In this document: positions 35,602 through 48,640 of the stretch, one piece after another
Numbering within the stretch: the first letter of the stretch is position 1
How the letters are laid out: each line of letters opens with the position of its first letter
From: Aplectana chamaeleonis
Taxonomy: Eukaryota > Nematoda > Chromadorea > Rhabditida > Cosmocercidae
Length of the DNA: 64,000 nt
Reading direction: 5' to 3'
Assembly (NCBI GenBank): GCA_029168955.1
Contig: JAPDOI010000272.1
Coordinates: forward strand, 496,001-560,000
Notes under the pieces: model-generated
What the model was told of the DNA's origin: nothing
Seen by the model: the letters and a program-made list of their open reading frames with translations, nothing else
Database searches by the model: none
Translations under genes and position numbers: made by a program

Positions 35602-38600
35602 CGCCATATAAAGTGTGCGGGACCCATGTAAGAGTGCGCCGGACGCCATATAAAGTGTGCGGGACCCATGTAAGAGTGCGCCGGACGCCATATAAAGTGT
35701 GCGGGACCCATGTAAGAGTGCGCCGGACGCCATATAAAGTGTGCGGGACCCATGTAAGAGTGCGCCGGACGCCATATAAAGTGTGCGGGACCCATGTAAG
35801 AGTGCGCCGGACGCCATATAAAGTGTGCGGGACCCATGTAAGAGTGCGCCGGACGCCATATAAAGTGTGCGGGACCCATGTAAGAGTGCGCCGGACGCCA
35901 TATAAAGTGTGCGGGACCCATGTAAGAGTGCGCCGGACGCCATATAAAGTGTGCGGGACCCATGTAAGAGTGCGCCGGACGCCATATAAAGTGTGCGGGA
36001 CCCATGTAAGAGTGCGCCGGACGCCATATAAAGTGTGCGGGACCCATGTAAGAGTGCGCCGGACGCCATATAAAGTGTGCGGGACCCATGTAAGAGTGCG
36101 CCGGACGCCATATAAAGTGTGCGGGACCCATGTAAGAGTGCGCCGGACGCCATATAAAGTGTGCGGGACCCATGTAAGAGTGCGCCGGACGCCATATAAA
36201 GTGTGCGGGACCCATGTAAGAGTGCGCCGGACGCCATATAAAGTGTGCGGGACCCATGTAAGAGTGCGCCGGACGCCATATAAAGTGTGCGGGACCCATG
36301 TAGAGTGCGCCGGACGCCATATAAAGTGTGCGGGACCCATGTAAGAGTGCGCCGGACGCCATATAAAGTGTGCGGGACCCATGTAAGAGTGCGCCGGACG
36401 CCATATAAAGTGTGCGGGACCCATGTAAGAGTGCGCCGGACGCCATATAAAGTGTGCGGGACCCATGTAAGAGTGCGCCGGACGCCATATAAAGTGTGCG
36501 GGACCCATGTAAGAGTGCGCCGGACGCCATATAAAGTGTGCGGGACCCATGTAAGTGCGCCGGACGCCATATAAAGTGTGCGGGACCCATGTAAGAGTGC
36601 GCCGGACGCCATATAAAGTGTGCGGGACCCATGTAAGAGTGCGCCGGACGCCATATAAAGTGTGCGGGACCCATGTAAGAGTGCGCCGGACGCCATATAA
36701 AGTGTGCGGGACCCATGTAAGAGTGCGCCGGACGCCATATAAAGTGTGCGGGACCCATGTAAGAGTGCGCCGGACGCCATATAAAGTGTGCGGGACCCAT
36801 GTAAGAGTGCGCCGGACGCCATATAAAGTGTGCGGGACCCATGTAAGAGTGCGCCGGACGCCATATAAAGTGTGCGGGACCCATGTAAGAGTGCGCCGGA
36901 CGCCATATAAAGTGTGCGGGACCCATGTAAGAGTGCGCCGGACGCCATATAAAGTGTGCGGGACCCATGTAAGAGTGCGCCGGACGCCATATAAAGTGTG
37001 CGGGACCCATGTAAGAGTGCGCCGGACGCCATATAAAGTGTGCGGGACCCATGTAAGAGTGCGCCGGACGCCATATAAAGTGTGCGGGACCCATGAAAGA
37101 GCGCACCGCACGCCATATAAGGTGTGCAGGACCCATGTAAGAGTGCGCCGAACGCCATAGAAAGTGTGCGGGACCCATGTAAGAGTACGCCGCACGCCAT
37201 ATAAAGTGTGCAGGACCCATGTAAGAGTGCGCCGGACGCCATATAAAGTGTGCGGGACCCATGTAAGAGTGCGCCGGACGCCATATAAAGTGTGCGGGAC
37301 CCATGTAAGAGTGCGCCGGACGCCATATAAAGTGTGCGGGACCCATGTAAGAGTGCGCCGGACGCCATATAAAGTGTGCGGGACCCATGTAAGAGTGCGC
37401 CGGACGCCATATAAAGTGTGCGGGACCCATGTAAGAGTGCGCCGGACGCCATATAAAGTGTGCGGGACCCATGTAAGAGTGCGCCGGACGCCATATAAAG
37501 TGTGCGGGACCCATGTAAGAGTGCGCCGGACGCCATATAAAGTGTGCGGGACCCATGTAAGAGTGCGCCGGACGCCATATAAAGTGTGCGGGACCCATGT
37601 AAGAGTGCGCCGGACGCCATATAAAGTGTGCGGGACCCATGTAAGAGTGCGCCGGACGCCATATAAAGTGTGCGGGACCCATGTAAGAGTGCGCCGGACG
37701 CCATATAAAGTGTGCGGGACCCATGTAAGAGTGCGCCGGACGCCATATAAAGTGTGCGGGACCCATGTAAGAGTGCGCCGGACGCCATATAAAGTGTGCG
37801 GGACCCATGTAAGAGTGCGCCGGACGCCATATAAAGTGTGCACGACCCATGTAAGAGTGCGCCGGACGCCATATAAAGTGTGCGGGACCCATGTAAGAGT
37901 GCGCCGGACGCCATATAAAGTGTGCGGGACCCATGTAAGAGTGCGCCGGACGCCATATAAAGTGTGCGGGACCCATGTAAGAGTGCGCCGGACGCCATAT
38001 AAAGTGTGCGGGACCCATGTAAGAGTGCGCCGGACGCCATATAAAGTGTGCGGGACCCATGTAAGAGTGCGCCGGACGCCATATAAAGTGTGCGGGACCC
38101 ATGTAAGAAGTGCGCCGGACGCCATATAAAGTGTGCGGGACCCATGTAAGAGTGCGCCGGACGCCATATAAAGTGTGCGGGACCCATGTAAGAGTGCGCC
38201 GGACGCCATATAAAGTGTGCGGGACCCATGTAAGAGTGCGCCGGACGCCATATAAAGTGTGCGGGACCCATGTAAGAGTGCGCCGGACGCCATATAAAGT
38301 GTGCGGGACCCATGTAAGAGTGCGCCGGACGCCATATAAAGTGTGCGGGACCCATGTAAGAGTGCGCCGGACGCCATATAAAGTGTGCGGGACCCATGTA
38401 AGAGTGCGCCGGACGCCATATAAAGTGTGCGGGACCCATGTAAGAGTGCGCCGGACGCCATATAAAGTGTGCGGGACCCATGTAAGAGTGCGCCGGACGC
38501 CATATAAAGTGTGCGGGACCCATGTAAGAGTGCGCCGGACGCCATATAAAGTGTGCGGGACCCATGTAAGAGTGCGCCGGACGCCATATAAAGTGTGCGG

Positions 38601-39264
38601 GACCCATGTAAGAGTGCGCCGGACGCCATATAAAGTGTGCGGGACCCATGTAAGAGTGCGCCGGACGCCATATAAAGTGTGCGGGACCCATGTAAGAGTG
38701 CGCCGGACGCCATATAAAGTGTGCGGGACCCATGTAAGAGTGCGCCGGACGCCATATAAAGTGTGCGGGACCCATGTAAGAGTGCGCCGGACGCCATATA
38801 AAGTGTGCGGGACCCATGTAAGAGTGCGCCGGACGCCATATAAAGTGTGCGGGACCCATGTAAGAGTGCGCCGGACGCCATATAAAGTGTGCGGGACCCA
38901 TGTAAGAGTGCGCCGGACGCCATATAAAGTGTGCGGGACCCATGTAAGAGTGCGCCGGACGCCATATAAAGTGTGCGGGACCCATGTAAGAGTGCGCCGG
39001 ACGCCATATAAAGTGTGCGGGACCCATGTAGAGTGCGCCGGACGCCATATAAAGTGTGCGGGACCCATGTAAGAGTGCGCCGGACGCCATATAAAGTGTG
39101 CGGGACCCATGTAAGAGTGCGCCGGACGCCATATAAAGTGTGCGGGACCCATGTAAGAGTGCGCCGGACGCCATATAAAGTGTGCGGGACCCATGTAAGA
39201 GTGCGCCGGACGCCATATAAAGTGTGCGGGACCCATGTAAGAGTGCGCCGGACGCCATATAAAG
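35602..39264 (+). repeat. Longest homogenised tract in the window
   Basis: About 87 monomers over 3.7 kb, almost all identical to the reference copy. I see only a 41-bp monomer near 36300, a 40-bp monomer near 36552, a variant cluster at 37095-37215, a tgcacgac copy near 37840, a 43-bp copy near 38108 and a 41-bp copy near 39028. True copy number here depends on the assembly. Confidence 0.87.
35634..35675 (+). repeat. Reference copy of the 42-bp monomer
   Basis: This is a clean canonical monomer. It divides into a 23-nt half (35634-35656) and a 19-nt half (35657-35675). Both begin GTGCG and share GGAC, CCAT and TAA blocks in the same order, so the monomer looks like a diverged dimer of a unit of about 20 bp. 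It contains TATAAAG at its centre and the sites GCGC, CCGG and GGACC. Confidence 0.9.
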
Positions 39265-39912
39265 TGTGAGAGACCTATGTAAGAGTGCGCCGGACGCCAT
39301 ATGAAGTGTGCGGGACCAATGTAAGAGTGCGCCGGACGCCATATAAAGAGTGCGGGACCCACGTAAGAGTGCGCCGGACGCCATATGAAGTGTGCGGGAC
39401 CCATGCGGGAATGCGCCGGACGCCATATGAAGTGTGCGGGACCAATGTAAGTGTGCGCCGGACGCCATATAAAGTGTGCGGGACCCATGTAAGAGTGCGC
39501 CGGACGCCATATAAAGTGTGCGGGACCCATGTAAGAGTGCGCCGGACGCCATATAAAGTGTGCGGGACCCATGTAAGAGTGCGCCGGACGCCATATAAAG
39601 TGTGCGGGACCCATGTAAGAGTGCGCCGGACGCCATATAAAGTGTGCGGGACCCATGTAAGAGTGCGCCGGACGCCATATAAAGTGTGCGGGACCCATGT
39701 AAGAGTGCGCCGGACGCCATATAAAGTGTGCGGGACCCATGTAAGAGTGCGCCGGACGCTATATAAAGTGTGCGGGACCCATGTAGGAGTGCGCCGGACG
39801 CCATATAAAGTGTGCGGGTCCCATGTAAGAGTGCGCCGGACGCCATATGAAGTGTGCGGGACCCATGTAAGTGCGCCGGACGCCATATAAAGTGTGCGGG
39901 ACCCATGTAAGA

Positions 39913-40225
39913 AGGCTATTGCGGAACAGACAAAAATCTTGGGAACTCAAGCCGATTATAAAGTTTTCTAAGTTTTAACCCCGATTTTGTTGTATCTTAG
40001 CCACCGCAGAGCGGTGTGTCTTCATTCACACACCGTTCTTCTCCAGAGATCAGCGGCTGAAAATTCTGAACCTACTTCCCAGCTTCAGCCGTTGATCTCT
40101 GGCGAAACGGTGTGTGAATGAAGACACCGCTCTGCCATCCTTCTATACCCTACCACTTATCAACCAGGTATCATCAGTTCTGTTTACAGTGTATCTCCCA
40201 GAGTTTTTGTCTGCTTTGCAATAGT
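39913..40225 (+). mobile_element. 316-bp TIR/foldback element (copy 16)
   Basis: A full-length copy, 313 bp, flanked by catgtaaga on both sides. Its right arm is shortened (ctggcgaaacgg). It has the cttcattc type of left arm and the gtctgc type of right end, so its terminal repeats match well. Confidence 0.79.
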
Positions 40226-40809
40226 CATGTAAGAGTGCGCCGGACGCCATATGAAGTGTGCGGGACCCATGTAAGAGTGCGCCGGACGCCATATAAAGTG
40301 TGCGGGACCCATTTTAGAGTGCGCCGGACGCCATAGAAAGAGTGCAGGACCCATGTAAGAGTGCGCCGGACGCCATATAAAGTGTGCGGGACCCATGTAA
40401 GAGTGCGCCGGACGCCATATAAAGTGTGCACGACCCATGTAAGAGTGCGCCGGACGCCATATAAAGTGTGCGGGACCCATGTGGGAGTGCGCCGGACACC
40501 ATATAAAGTGTGCGGGACCCATGCAGGAGTGCGCCGGACGCCATATAAAGTGTGCGGGACCCATGTAAGAGTGCGCCTGACGCCATAGAAAGTGTGAGAG
40601 ACCCATGCAAGAGTGCGCCGGACGCCATATGAAGTGCACGGGACCCATGTAAGAGTGCGCCGGACGCCATATAAAGTGTGCGGCACCCATGTAAGAGTGC
40701 GCCGGACGCCATATGAAGTGTGCGGGACCCATGTAAGAGTGCCCCGGACGCCATATAAAGTGTGCGGGACCAATCTAAGAGTGCGCCGTACGCCATATAA
40801 AGTGTGCTG

Positions 40810-41850
40810 GACCCATGTAAGAGTGCGCCGGACGCCATATAAAGTGTGCGGGACCCATGTAAGAGTGCGCCGGACGCCATATAAAGTGTGCGGGACCCAT
40901 GTAAGAGTGCGCCGGACGCCATATAAAGTGTGCGGGACCCATGTAAGAGTGCGCCGGACGCCATATAAAGTGTGCGGGACCCATGTAAGAGTGCGCCGGA
41001 CGCCATATAAAGTGTGCGGGACCCATGTAAGAGTGCGCCGGACGCCATATAAAGTGTGCGGGACCCATGTAAGAGTGCGCCGGACGCCATATAAAGTGTG
41101 CGGGACCCATGTAAGAGTGCGCCGGACGCCATATAAAGTGTGCGGGACCCATGTAAGAGTGCGCCGGACGCCATATAAAGTGTGCGGGACCCATGTAAGA
41201 GTGCGCCGGACGCCATATAAAGTGTGCGGGACCCATGTAAGAGTGCGCCGGACGCCATATAAAGTGTGCGGGACCCATGTAAGAGTGCGCCGGACGCCAT
41301 ATAAAGTGTGCGGGACCCATGTAAGAGTGCGCCGGACGCCATATAAAGTGTGCAGGACCCATGTAAGAGTGCGCCGGACGCCATATAAAGTGTGCGGGAC
41401 CCATGTAAGAGTGCGCCGGACGCCATATAAAGTGTGCGGGACCCATGTAAGAGTGCGCCGGACGCCATATAAAGTGTGCGGGACCCATGTAAGAGTGCGC
41501 CGGACGCCATATAAAGTGTGCGGGACCCATGTAAGAGTGCGCCGGACGCCATATAAAGTGTGCGGGACCCATGTAAGAGTGCGCCGGACGCCATATAAAG
41601 TGTGCGGGACCCATGTAAGAGTGCGCCGGACGCCATATAAAGTGTGCGGGACCCATGTAAGAGTGCGCCGGACGCCATATAAAGTGTGCGGGACCCATGT
41701 AAGAGTGCGCCGGACGCCATATAAAGTGTGCGGGACCCATGTAAGAGTGCGCCGGACGCCATATAAAGTGTGCGGGACCCATGTAAGAGTGCGCCGGACG
41801 CCATATAAAGTGTGCGGGACCCATGTAAGAGTGCGCCGGACGCCATATGA
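40810..41850 (+). repeat. Homogeneous canonical tract
   Basis: About 25 monomers, with one visible difference (gtgcaggacc near 41351). The left neighbour has tgctggaccc and the right an atatgaag copy. Confidence 0.85.
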
Positions 41851-44800
41851 AGTGTGCGGGACCCATGTAAGAGTGCGCCGGACGCCATATAAAGTGTGCG
41901 GGGCCCATGTAAGAGTGCGCCGCACGCCATATAAAGTGTGCGGGACCCATGTAAGACTGCGCCGGACGACATATAAAGTGTGCGGAACCCATGTAAGAGT
42001 GCGCCGGACGCCATATAAAGTGTGCGGGACCCATGTAGGAGTGCGCCGGACGCCATATAAAGTGTGCGGGACCCATTTAGGAGTGCGCCGGACGACATAT
42101 AAAGTGTGCGGGACCCATGTAGGAGTGCGCCGGACGCCATATAAAGTGTGCGGGACCCATATAAGAGTGCGCCGGACGCCATATAAAGTGTGCGGGACCC
42201 ATGCGGGAGTGCGCCGGACGCCATATAAAGTGTGCGGGACCCATGTAGGAGTGCGCCGGACGCCATAAAAAGTGTGCGTGACCCATGTAAGAGTGCGCTG
42301 GACGCCATATGAAGTGTGCGGGACCAATGTAAGAGTGCGCCGGACGCCATATAAAGTGTGCGGGACTCATGTAAGAGTGCGCCGGACGTCATATGAAGTG
42401 TGCGGGACCCATGTAAGAGTGCGCCGGACGCTATATGAAGTGTGCGGGACCCATGTAAGAGTGCGCCGGACGCCATATAAAGTGTGCGGGACCCATGTAA
42501 GAGTGCGCCGGACGCCATATAAAGTGTGCGGGACCCATGTAAGAGTGCGCCGGACGCCATATAAAGTGTGCGGGACCCATGTAAGAGTGCGCCGGACGCC
42601 ATATAAAGTGTGCGGGACCCATGTAAGAGTGCGCCGGACGCCATATAAAGTGTGCGGGACCCATGTAAGAGTGCGCCGGACGCCATATAAAGTGTGCGGG
42701 ACCCATGTAAGAGTGCGCCGGACGCCATATAAAGTGTGCGGGACCCATGTAAGAGTGCGACGGACGCCATAAAAATGTGCGGGGCCCATGTAAGAGTGCG
42801 CCGGACGCCATATAAAGTGTGCGGGATCCATCTAAGAGTGCGGCGGACGCCATATAAAGTGTGCACGACCCATGTAAGAGTGCGCCGGACGCCATATAAA
42901 GTGTGCGGGACCCATTTAGGAGTGCGCCGGACGACATATAAAGTGTGCGGGACCCATGTAGGAGTGCGCCGGACGCCATATAAAGTGTGCGGGACCCATG
43001 TAAGAGTGCGCCGGACGTCATATGAAGTGTGCGGGACCCATGTAAGAGTGCGCCGGACGCCATATAAAGTGTGCGGGACTCATGTAAGAGCGCGCCGGGT
43101 GTCATATAAAGTGTGCGGGACCCATTTAGGAGTGCGCCGGACGACATATAAAGTGTGCGGGGCCCATGTAGGAGTGCACCGGACGCCATATAAAGTGTGC
43201 GGGACCCATATAAGAGTGCGCCGGACGCCATATAAAGTGTGCACGACCCATGTAAGAGTGCGCCGGACGCCATATAAAGTGTGCGGGATCCATGTAAGAA
43301 TGCGCCGGACGCCATAGAAAATGTGCGGGATACATGTAAGAGTGCGCCGGACGCCATATAAAGTGTGCGGGACCCATGTAGGAGTGCGCCGGACGCCATA
43401 TAAAGTGTGCGGGACCCATGTAGGAGTGCGCCGGACGCCATATAAAGTGTGCGGGACCCATGTAAGAGTGCGCCGGACGCTATATGAAGTGTGCGGGACC
43501 CATGTAAGAGTGCGCCGGACGCCATATAAAGTGTGCGGGACCCATGTAAGAGTGCGCCGGACGCCATATAAAGTGTGCGGGACCCATGTAAGAGTGCGCC
43601 GAACGCCGTAGAAAGCGTACGGGACCCATGTAAGAGTGCGCCGGACGCAATATTAAGTGTGCCGGACCTATGTAAGAGTGCGCCGGACGCCATATAAAGT
43701 GTGCGGGACCCATGTAAGAGTGCGCCGGACGCCATATAAAGTGTGCGGGACCCATGTAAGAGTGCGCCGGACGCCATATAAAGTGTGCGGGACCCATGTA
43801 AGAGTGCGCCGGACGCCATATAAAGTGTGCGGGACCCATGTAAGAGTGCGCCGGACGCCATATAAAGTGTGCGGGACCCATGTAAGAGTGCGCCGGACGC
43901 CATATAAAGTGTGCGGGACCCATGTAAGAGTGCGCCGGACGCCATATAAAGTGTGCGGGACCCATGTAAGAGTGCGCCGGACGCCATATAAAGTGTGCGG
44001 GACCCATGTAAGAGTGCGCCGGACGCCATATAAAGTGTGCGGGACCCATGTAAGAGTGCGCCGGACGCCATATAAAGTGTGCGGGACCCATGTAAGAGTG
44101 CGCCGGACGCCATATAAAGTGTGCGGGACCCATGTAAGAGTGCGCCGGACGCCATATGAAGTGAGCGGGACCCATGTAAGAGTGCGCCGGACGCCATATA
44201 AAGTGTACGGGACCCATGTTAGAGTGCGCCGGACGCCATATAAAGTGTGCGGGGCCCATGTAAGAGTGCGCTGGACGCCATATAAAGTGTGCGGGACCCA
44301 TGCAGGAGTGCGCCGGACGCCATATAAAGTGTGCGGGACCCATGTAAGAGTGCGCTGGACGCCATAGAAAGTGTGAGAGACCCATGCAAGAGCGCGCCCA
44401 ACGCCATATAAAGTGTGCGGGACCCATTTATGAGTGCGCCGGACGCCATATAAAGTGTGCGGGACCCATGTAAGAGTGCGCCGGACGCCATATAAAGTGT
44501 GCGGGACCCATGTAAGAGTGCGCCGGACGCCATATAAAGTGTGCGGGACCCATGTAAGAGTGCGCCGGACGCCATATAAAGTGTGCGGGACCCATGTAAG
44601 AGTGCGCCGGACGCCATATAAAGTGTGCGGGACCCATGTAAGAGTGCGCCGGACGCCATATAAAGTGTGCGGGACCCATGTAAGAGTGCGCCGGACGCCA
44701 TATAAAGTGTGCGGGACCCATGTAAGAGTGCGCCGGACGCCATATAAAGTGTGCGGGACCCATGTAAGAGTGCGCCGGACGCCATATAAAGTGTGCGGGA

Positions 44801-45309
44801 CCCATGTAAGAGTGCGCCGGACGCCATATAAAGTGTGCGGGACCCATGTAAGCGTGCGCCGGACGCCATATAAAGTGTGCGGGACCCATGTAAGAGTGCG
44901 CCGGACGCCATATGAAGTGTGCGGGACCCATGTAAGAGTGCGCCGGACGCCATGTAAAGTGTGCGGGACCCATGCAAGAGCGCGCCGGACGCCATATAAA
45001 GTGTGCGGGACCCATGTAAGAGTGCACCGGACGCCATATAAAGTGTGCGGGACCCATGTAAGAGTGCGCCGGACGCCATATGAAGTGTGCGGGACCCATG
45101 TAAGAGTGCACCGGACGCCATATAAAGTGTGCGGGACCCATGTAAGAGTGCGCCGGACGCCATATGAAGTGTGCGGGACCCATGTAAGAGTGCGCCGGAC
45201 GCCATATAAAGTGTGCGGAACCCATGTAAAAGCGCGCCGAACGCCATATAAAGTGTGCGGGACCCATGTAAGAGTGCGCCGGACGCCATATAAAGTGTGC
45301 ACGACCCAT

Positions 45310-46330
45310 GTAAGAGTGCGCCGGACGCCATATAAAGTGTGCGGGACCCATGTAAGAGTGCGCCGGACGCCATATAAAGTGTGCGGGACCCATGTAAGAG
45401 TGCGCCGGACGCCATATAAAGTGTGCGGGACCCATGTAAGAGTGCGCCGGACGCCATATAAAGTGTGCGGGACCCATGTAAGAGTGCGCCGGACGCCATA
45501 TAAAGTGTGCGGGACCCATGTAAGAGTGCGCCGGACGCCATATAAAGTGTGCGGGACCCATGTAAGAGTGCGCCGGACGCCATATAAAGTGTGCGGGACC
45601 CATGTAAGAGTGCGCCGGACGCCATATAAAGTGTGCGGGACCCATGTAAGAGTGCGCCGGACGCCATATAAAGTGTGCGGGACCCATGTAAGAGTGCGCC
45701 GGACGCCATATAAAGTGTGCGGGACCCATGTAAGAGTGCGCCGGACGCCATATAAAGTGTGCGGGACCCATGTAAGAGTGCGCCGGACGCCATATAAAGT
45801 GTGCGGGACCCATGTAAGAGTGCGCCGGACGCCATATAAAGTGTGCGGGACCCATGTAAGAGTGCGCCGGACGCCATATAAAGTGTGCGGGACCCATGTA
45901 AGAGTGCGCCGGACGCCATATAAAGTGTGCGGGACCCATGTAAGAGTGCGCCGGACGCCATATAAAGTGTGCGGGACCCATGTAAGAGTGCGCCGGACGC
46001 CATATAAAGTGTGCGGGACCCATGTAAGAGTGCGCCGGACGCCATATAAAGTGTGCGGGACCCATGTAAGAGTGCGCCGGACGCCATATAAAGTGTGCGG
46101 GACCCATGTAAGAGTGCGCCGGACGCCATATAAAGTGTGCGGGACCCATGTAAGAGTGCGCCGGACGCCATATAAAGTGTGCGGGACCCATGTAAGAGTG
46201 CGCCGGACGCCATATAAAGTGTGCGGGACCCATGTAAGAGTGCGCCGGACGCCATATAAAGTGTGCGGGACCCATGTAAGAGTGCGCCGGACGCCATATA
46301 AAGTGTGCGGGACCCATGTAAGAGTGCGCC
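45310..46330 (+). repeat. Homogeneous canonical tract
   Basis: About 24 identical monomers, bounded by an E-type tgcacgac monomer on the left and a cggacgacat monomer on the right. Confidence 0.86.
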
Positions 46331-48640
46331 GGACGACATATAAAGTGTGCGGGACCCATGTAAGAGTGCGCCGGACGCCATATAAAGTGTGCGGAACCCA
46401 TGTAAGACCGCGCCGGGTGTCATATAAAGTGTGCGGGACCCATGTAGGAGCGCGCCGGACGCCATATAAAGTGTGCGGGACCCATGTAGGAGTGGGCCGG
46501 ACGCCATATAAAGTGTGCGGGTCCCATGCAAGAGTGCGCCGGACGCCATATAAAGTGTGCGGGACCCATGTAAGAGTGCGCCGGACGCCATATAAAGTGT
46601 GCGTGACCCATGCAAGAGTGCGCCGGACGACATATAAAGTGTGCGGGACCCATGTAAGAGTGCGCCGGACGCCATATAAAGTGTGCGGGATCCATGTAAG
46701 AGTGCGCCGGACGCAATATTAAGTGTGCGGGACCCATGTAAGAGTGCGCCGGACGCCATATGAAGTGTGCGGGACCCATGTAGGAGTGCGCCGGACGCCA
46801 TATAAAGTGTGCGGGACCCATTTAGGAGTGCGCCGGACGCCATATAAAGTGTGCGGGATCCATCTAAGAGTGCGCCGGACGCCATATGAGGTGTGCGGGA
46901 CCCATGCAGGAGTGCGCCGGACGCCATATAAAGTGTGCGGGACCCATGTAAGAGTGCGACGGACGCCATATGAAGTGTGCCGGACCAATGTAAGAGTGCC
47001 CCGGACGCCATAAAAATGTGCGGGGCCCATGTAAGAGTCCGCTGGACGCCATGGAAAGCGCACGGGACCCATGTAAGAGTGCGCCGGACGCCATATAAAG
47101 TGTGCACGACCCATGTAAGAGTGCGCCGGACGTCATATGAAGTGTGCGGGACCCATGTAAGAGTGCGCCGGACGCTATATGAAGTGTGCGGGACCCATGT
47201 AGGAGTGCGCCGGACGCCATATAAAGTGTGCGGGACCCATATAAGAGTGCGCCGGACGCCATATAAAGTGTGCGGGACCCATGTAAGAGTGCGCCGGACG
47301 CCATATAAAGTGTGCGGGACCCATGTAAGAGTGCGCCGGACGCCATATAAAGTGTGCGGGACCCATGTAAGAGTGCGCCGGACGCCATATAAAGTGTGCG
47401 GGACCCATGTAAGAGTGCGCCGGACGCCATATAAAGTGTGCGGGACCCATGTAAGAGTGCGCCGGACGCCATATAAAGTGTGCGGGACCCATGTAAGAGC
47501 GCGCCGGACGCAATATTAAGTGTGCGGGACCCATGTAAGAGTGCGCCCGACGCCATAGAAAAAGTGCGGGACACATGCAAGAGTGCGCCGGACGCCATAA
47601 AAAGTGGGCCGGACCCATGTAAGAGTGCGCCGGACGTCATAGAAAATGTGCAGGATCCATGTAAGAGTGCGCCGGAAGCCATATAAAGTGTGCGGACCCA
47701 TGTAGGAGTGCGCCGGACGCCATATAAAGTGTGCGGGACCCATTTAGGAGTGCGCCGGACGACATATAAAGTGTGCGGGACCCATGTAGGAGTGCGCCGG
47801 ACGCCATATAAAGTGTGCGGGACCCATTTAGGAGTGCGCCGGACGACATATAAAGTGTGCGGGACCCATGTAGGAGTGCGCCGGACGCCATATAAAGTGT
47901 GCGGGACCAATATAAGAGTGCGCCGGACGCCATATAAAGTGTGTGGGACCCATGCGGGAGTGCGCCGGACGCCATATAAAGTGTGCGGGACCCATGTAAG
48001 AGTGCGCCGGACGCCATAAAAAGTGTGCACGACCCATGTAAGAGTGCGCCGGACGCCATATAAAGTGTGCGGGATCCATCTAAGAGTGCGCCGGACGCCA
48101 TATGAGGTGTGCGGGACCCATGCAGGAGTGCGCCGGACGCCATATAAAGTGTGCGGGACCCATGTAAGAGTGCGACGGACGCCATATGAAGTGTGCCGGA
48201 CCAATGTAAGAGTGCCCCGGACGCCATAAAAATGTGCGGGGCCCATGTAAGAGTCCGCTGGACGCCATGGAAAGCGCACGGGACCCATGTAAGAGTGCGC
48301 CGGACGCCATATAAAGTGTGCACGACCCATGTAAGAGTGCGCCGGACGCCATATAAAGTGTGCGGGATCCATGTAAGAATGCGCCGGACGCAATATTAAG
48401 TGTGCGGGACCCATGTAAGAGTGCGCCGGACGCCATATGAAGTGTGCGGGACCCATGTAAGAGTGCGCCGGACGCCATATAAAGTGTGCGGGACTCATGT
48501 AAGAGCGCGCCGGGTGTCATATAAAGTGTGCGGGACCCATGCGGGAGTGCGCCGGACGCCATAGAAAATGTGCGGGATACATGTAAGAGTGCGCCGGACG
48601 CCATATAAAGTGTGCGGGACCCATGTAGGAGTGCGCCGGA

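Larger units (their letters stand above)
31094..39912 (+). repeat. Satellite array 16, 8.8 kb without an element
   Basis: HOR variants (A to H and their repeats) fill 31094-31830. A gccacataagg/cccaagtaag group at 32070-32470 recurs at spacings of 168 and 210 bp (four and five monomers). Mixed cggggcccatg variants lie at 32800-33600. Canonical tracts then run from about 33690 to 39264, broken by a few variants near 35350-35600 and 37095-37215. The last 650 bp is partly variant. Irregular monomers include 43-bp at 33936, 44-bp at 34117 and 43-bp at 38108. Confidence 0.92.

Noticed and set aside
32139..39740. A minus-strand open frame of over 2,500 codons, and dozens of similar ones, as repetitive protein genes
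   Set aside because: The frames are by-products of a stop-free 42-bp monomer. All three minus frames are open equally, they shift at every monomer indel, and no start context, splice structure or non-repeat domain is seen.
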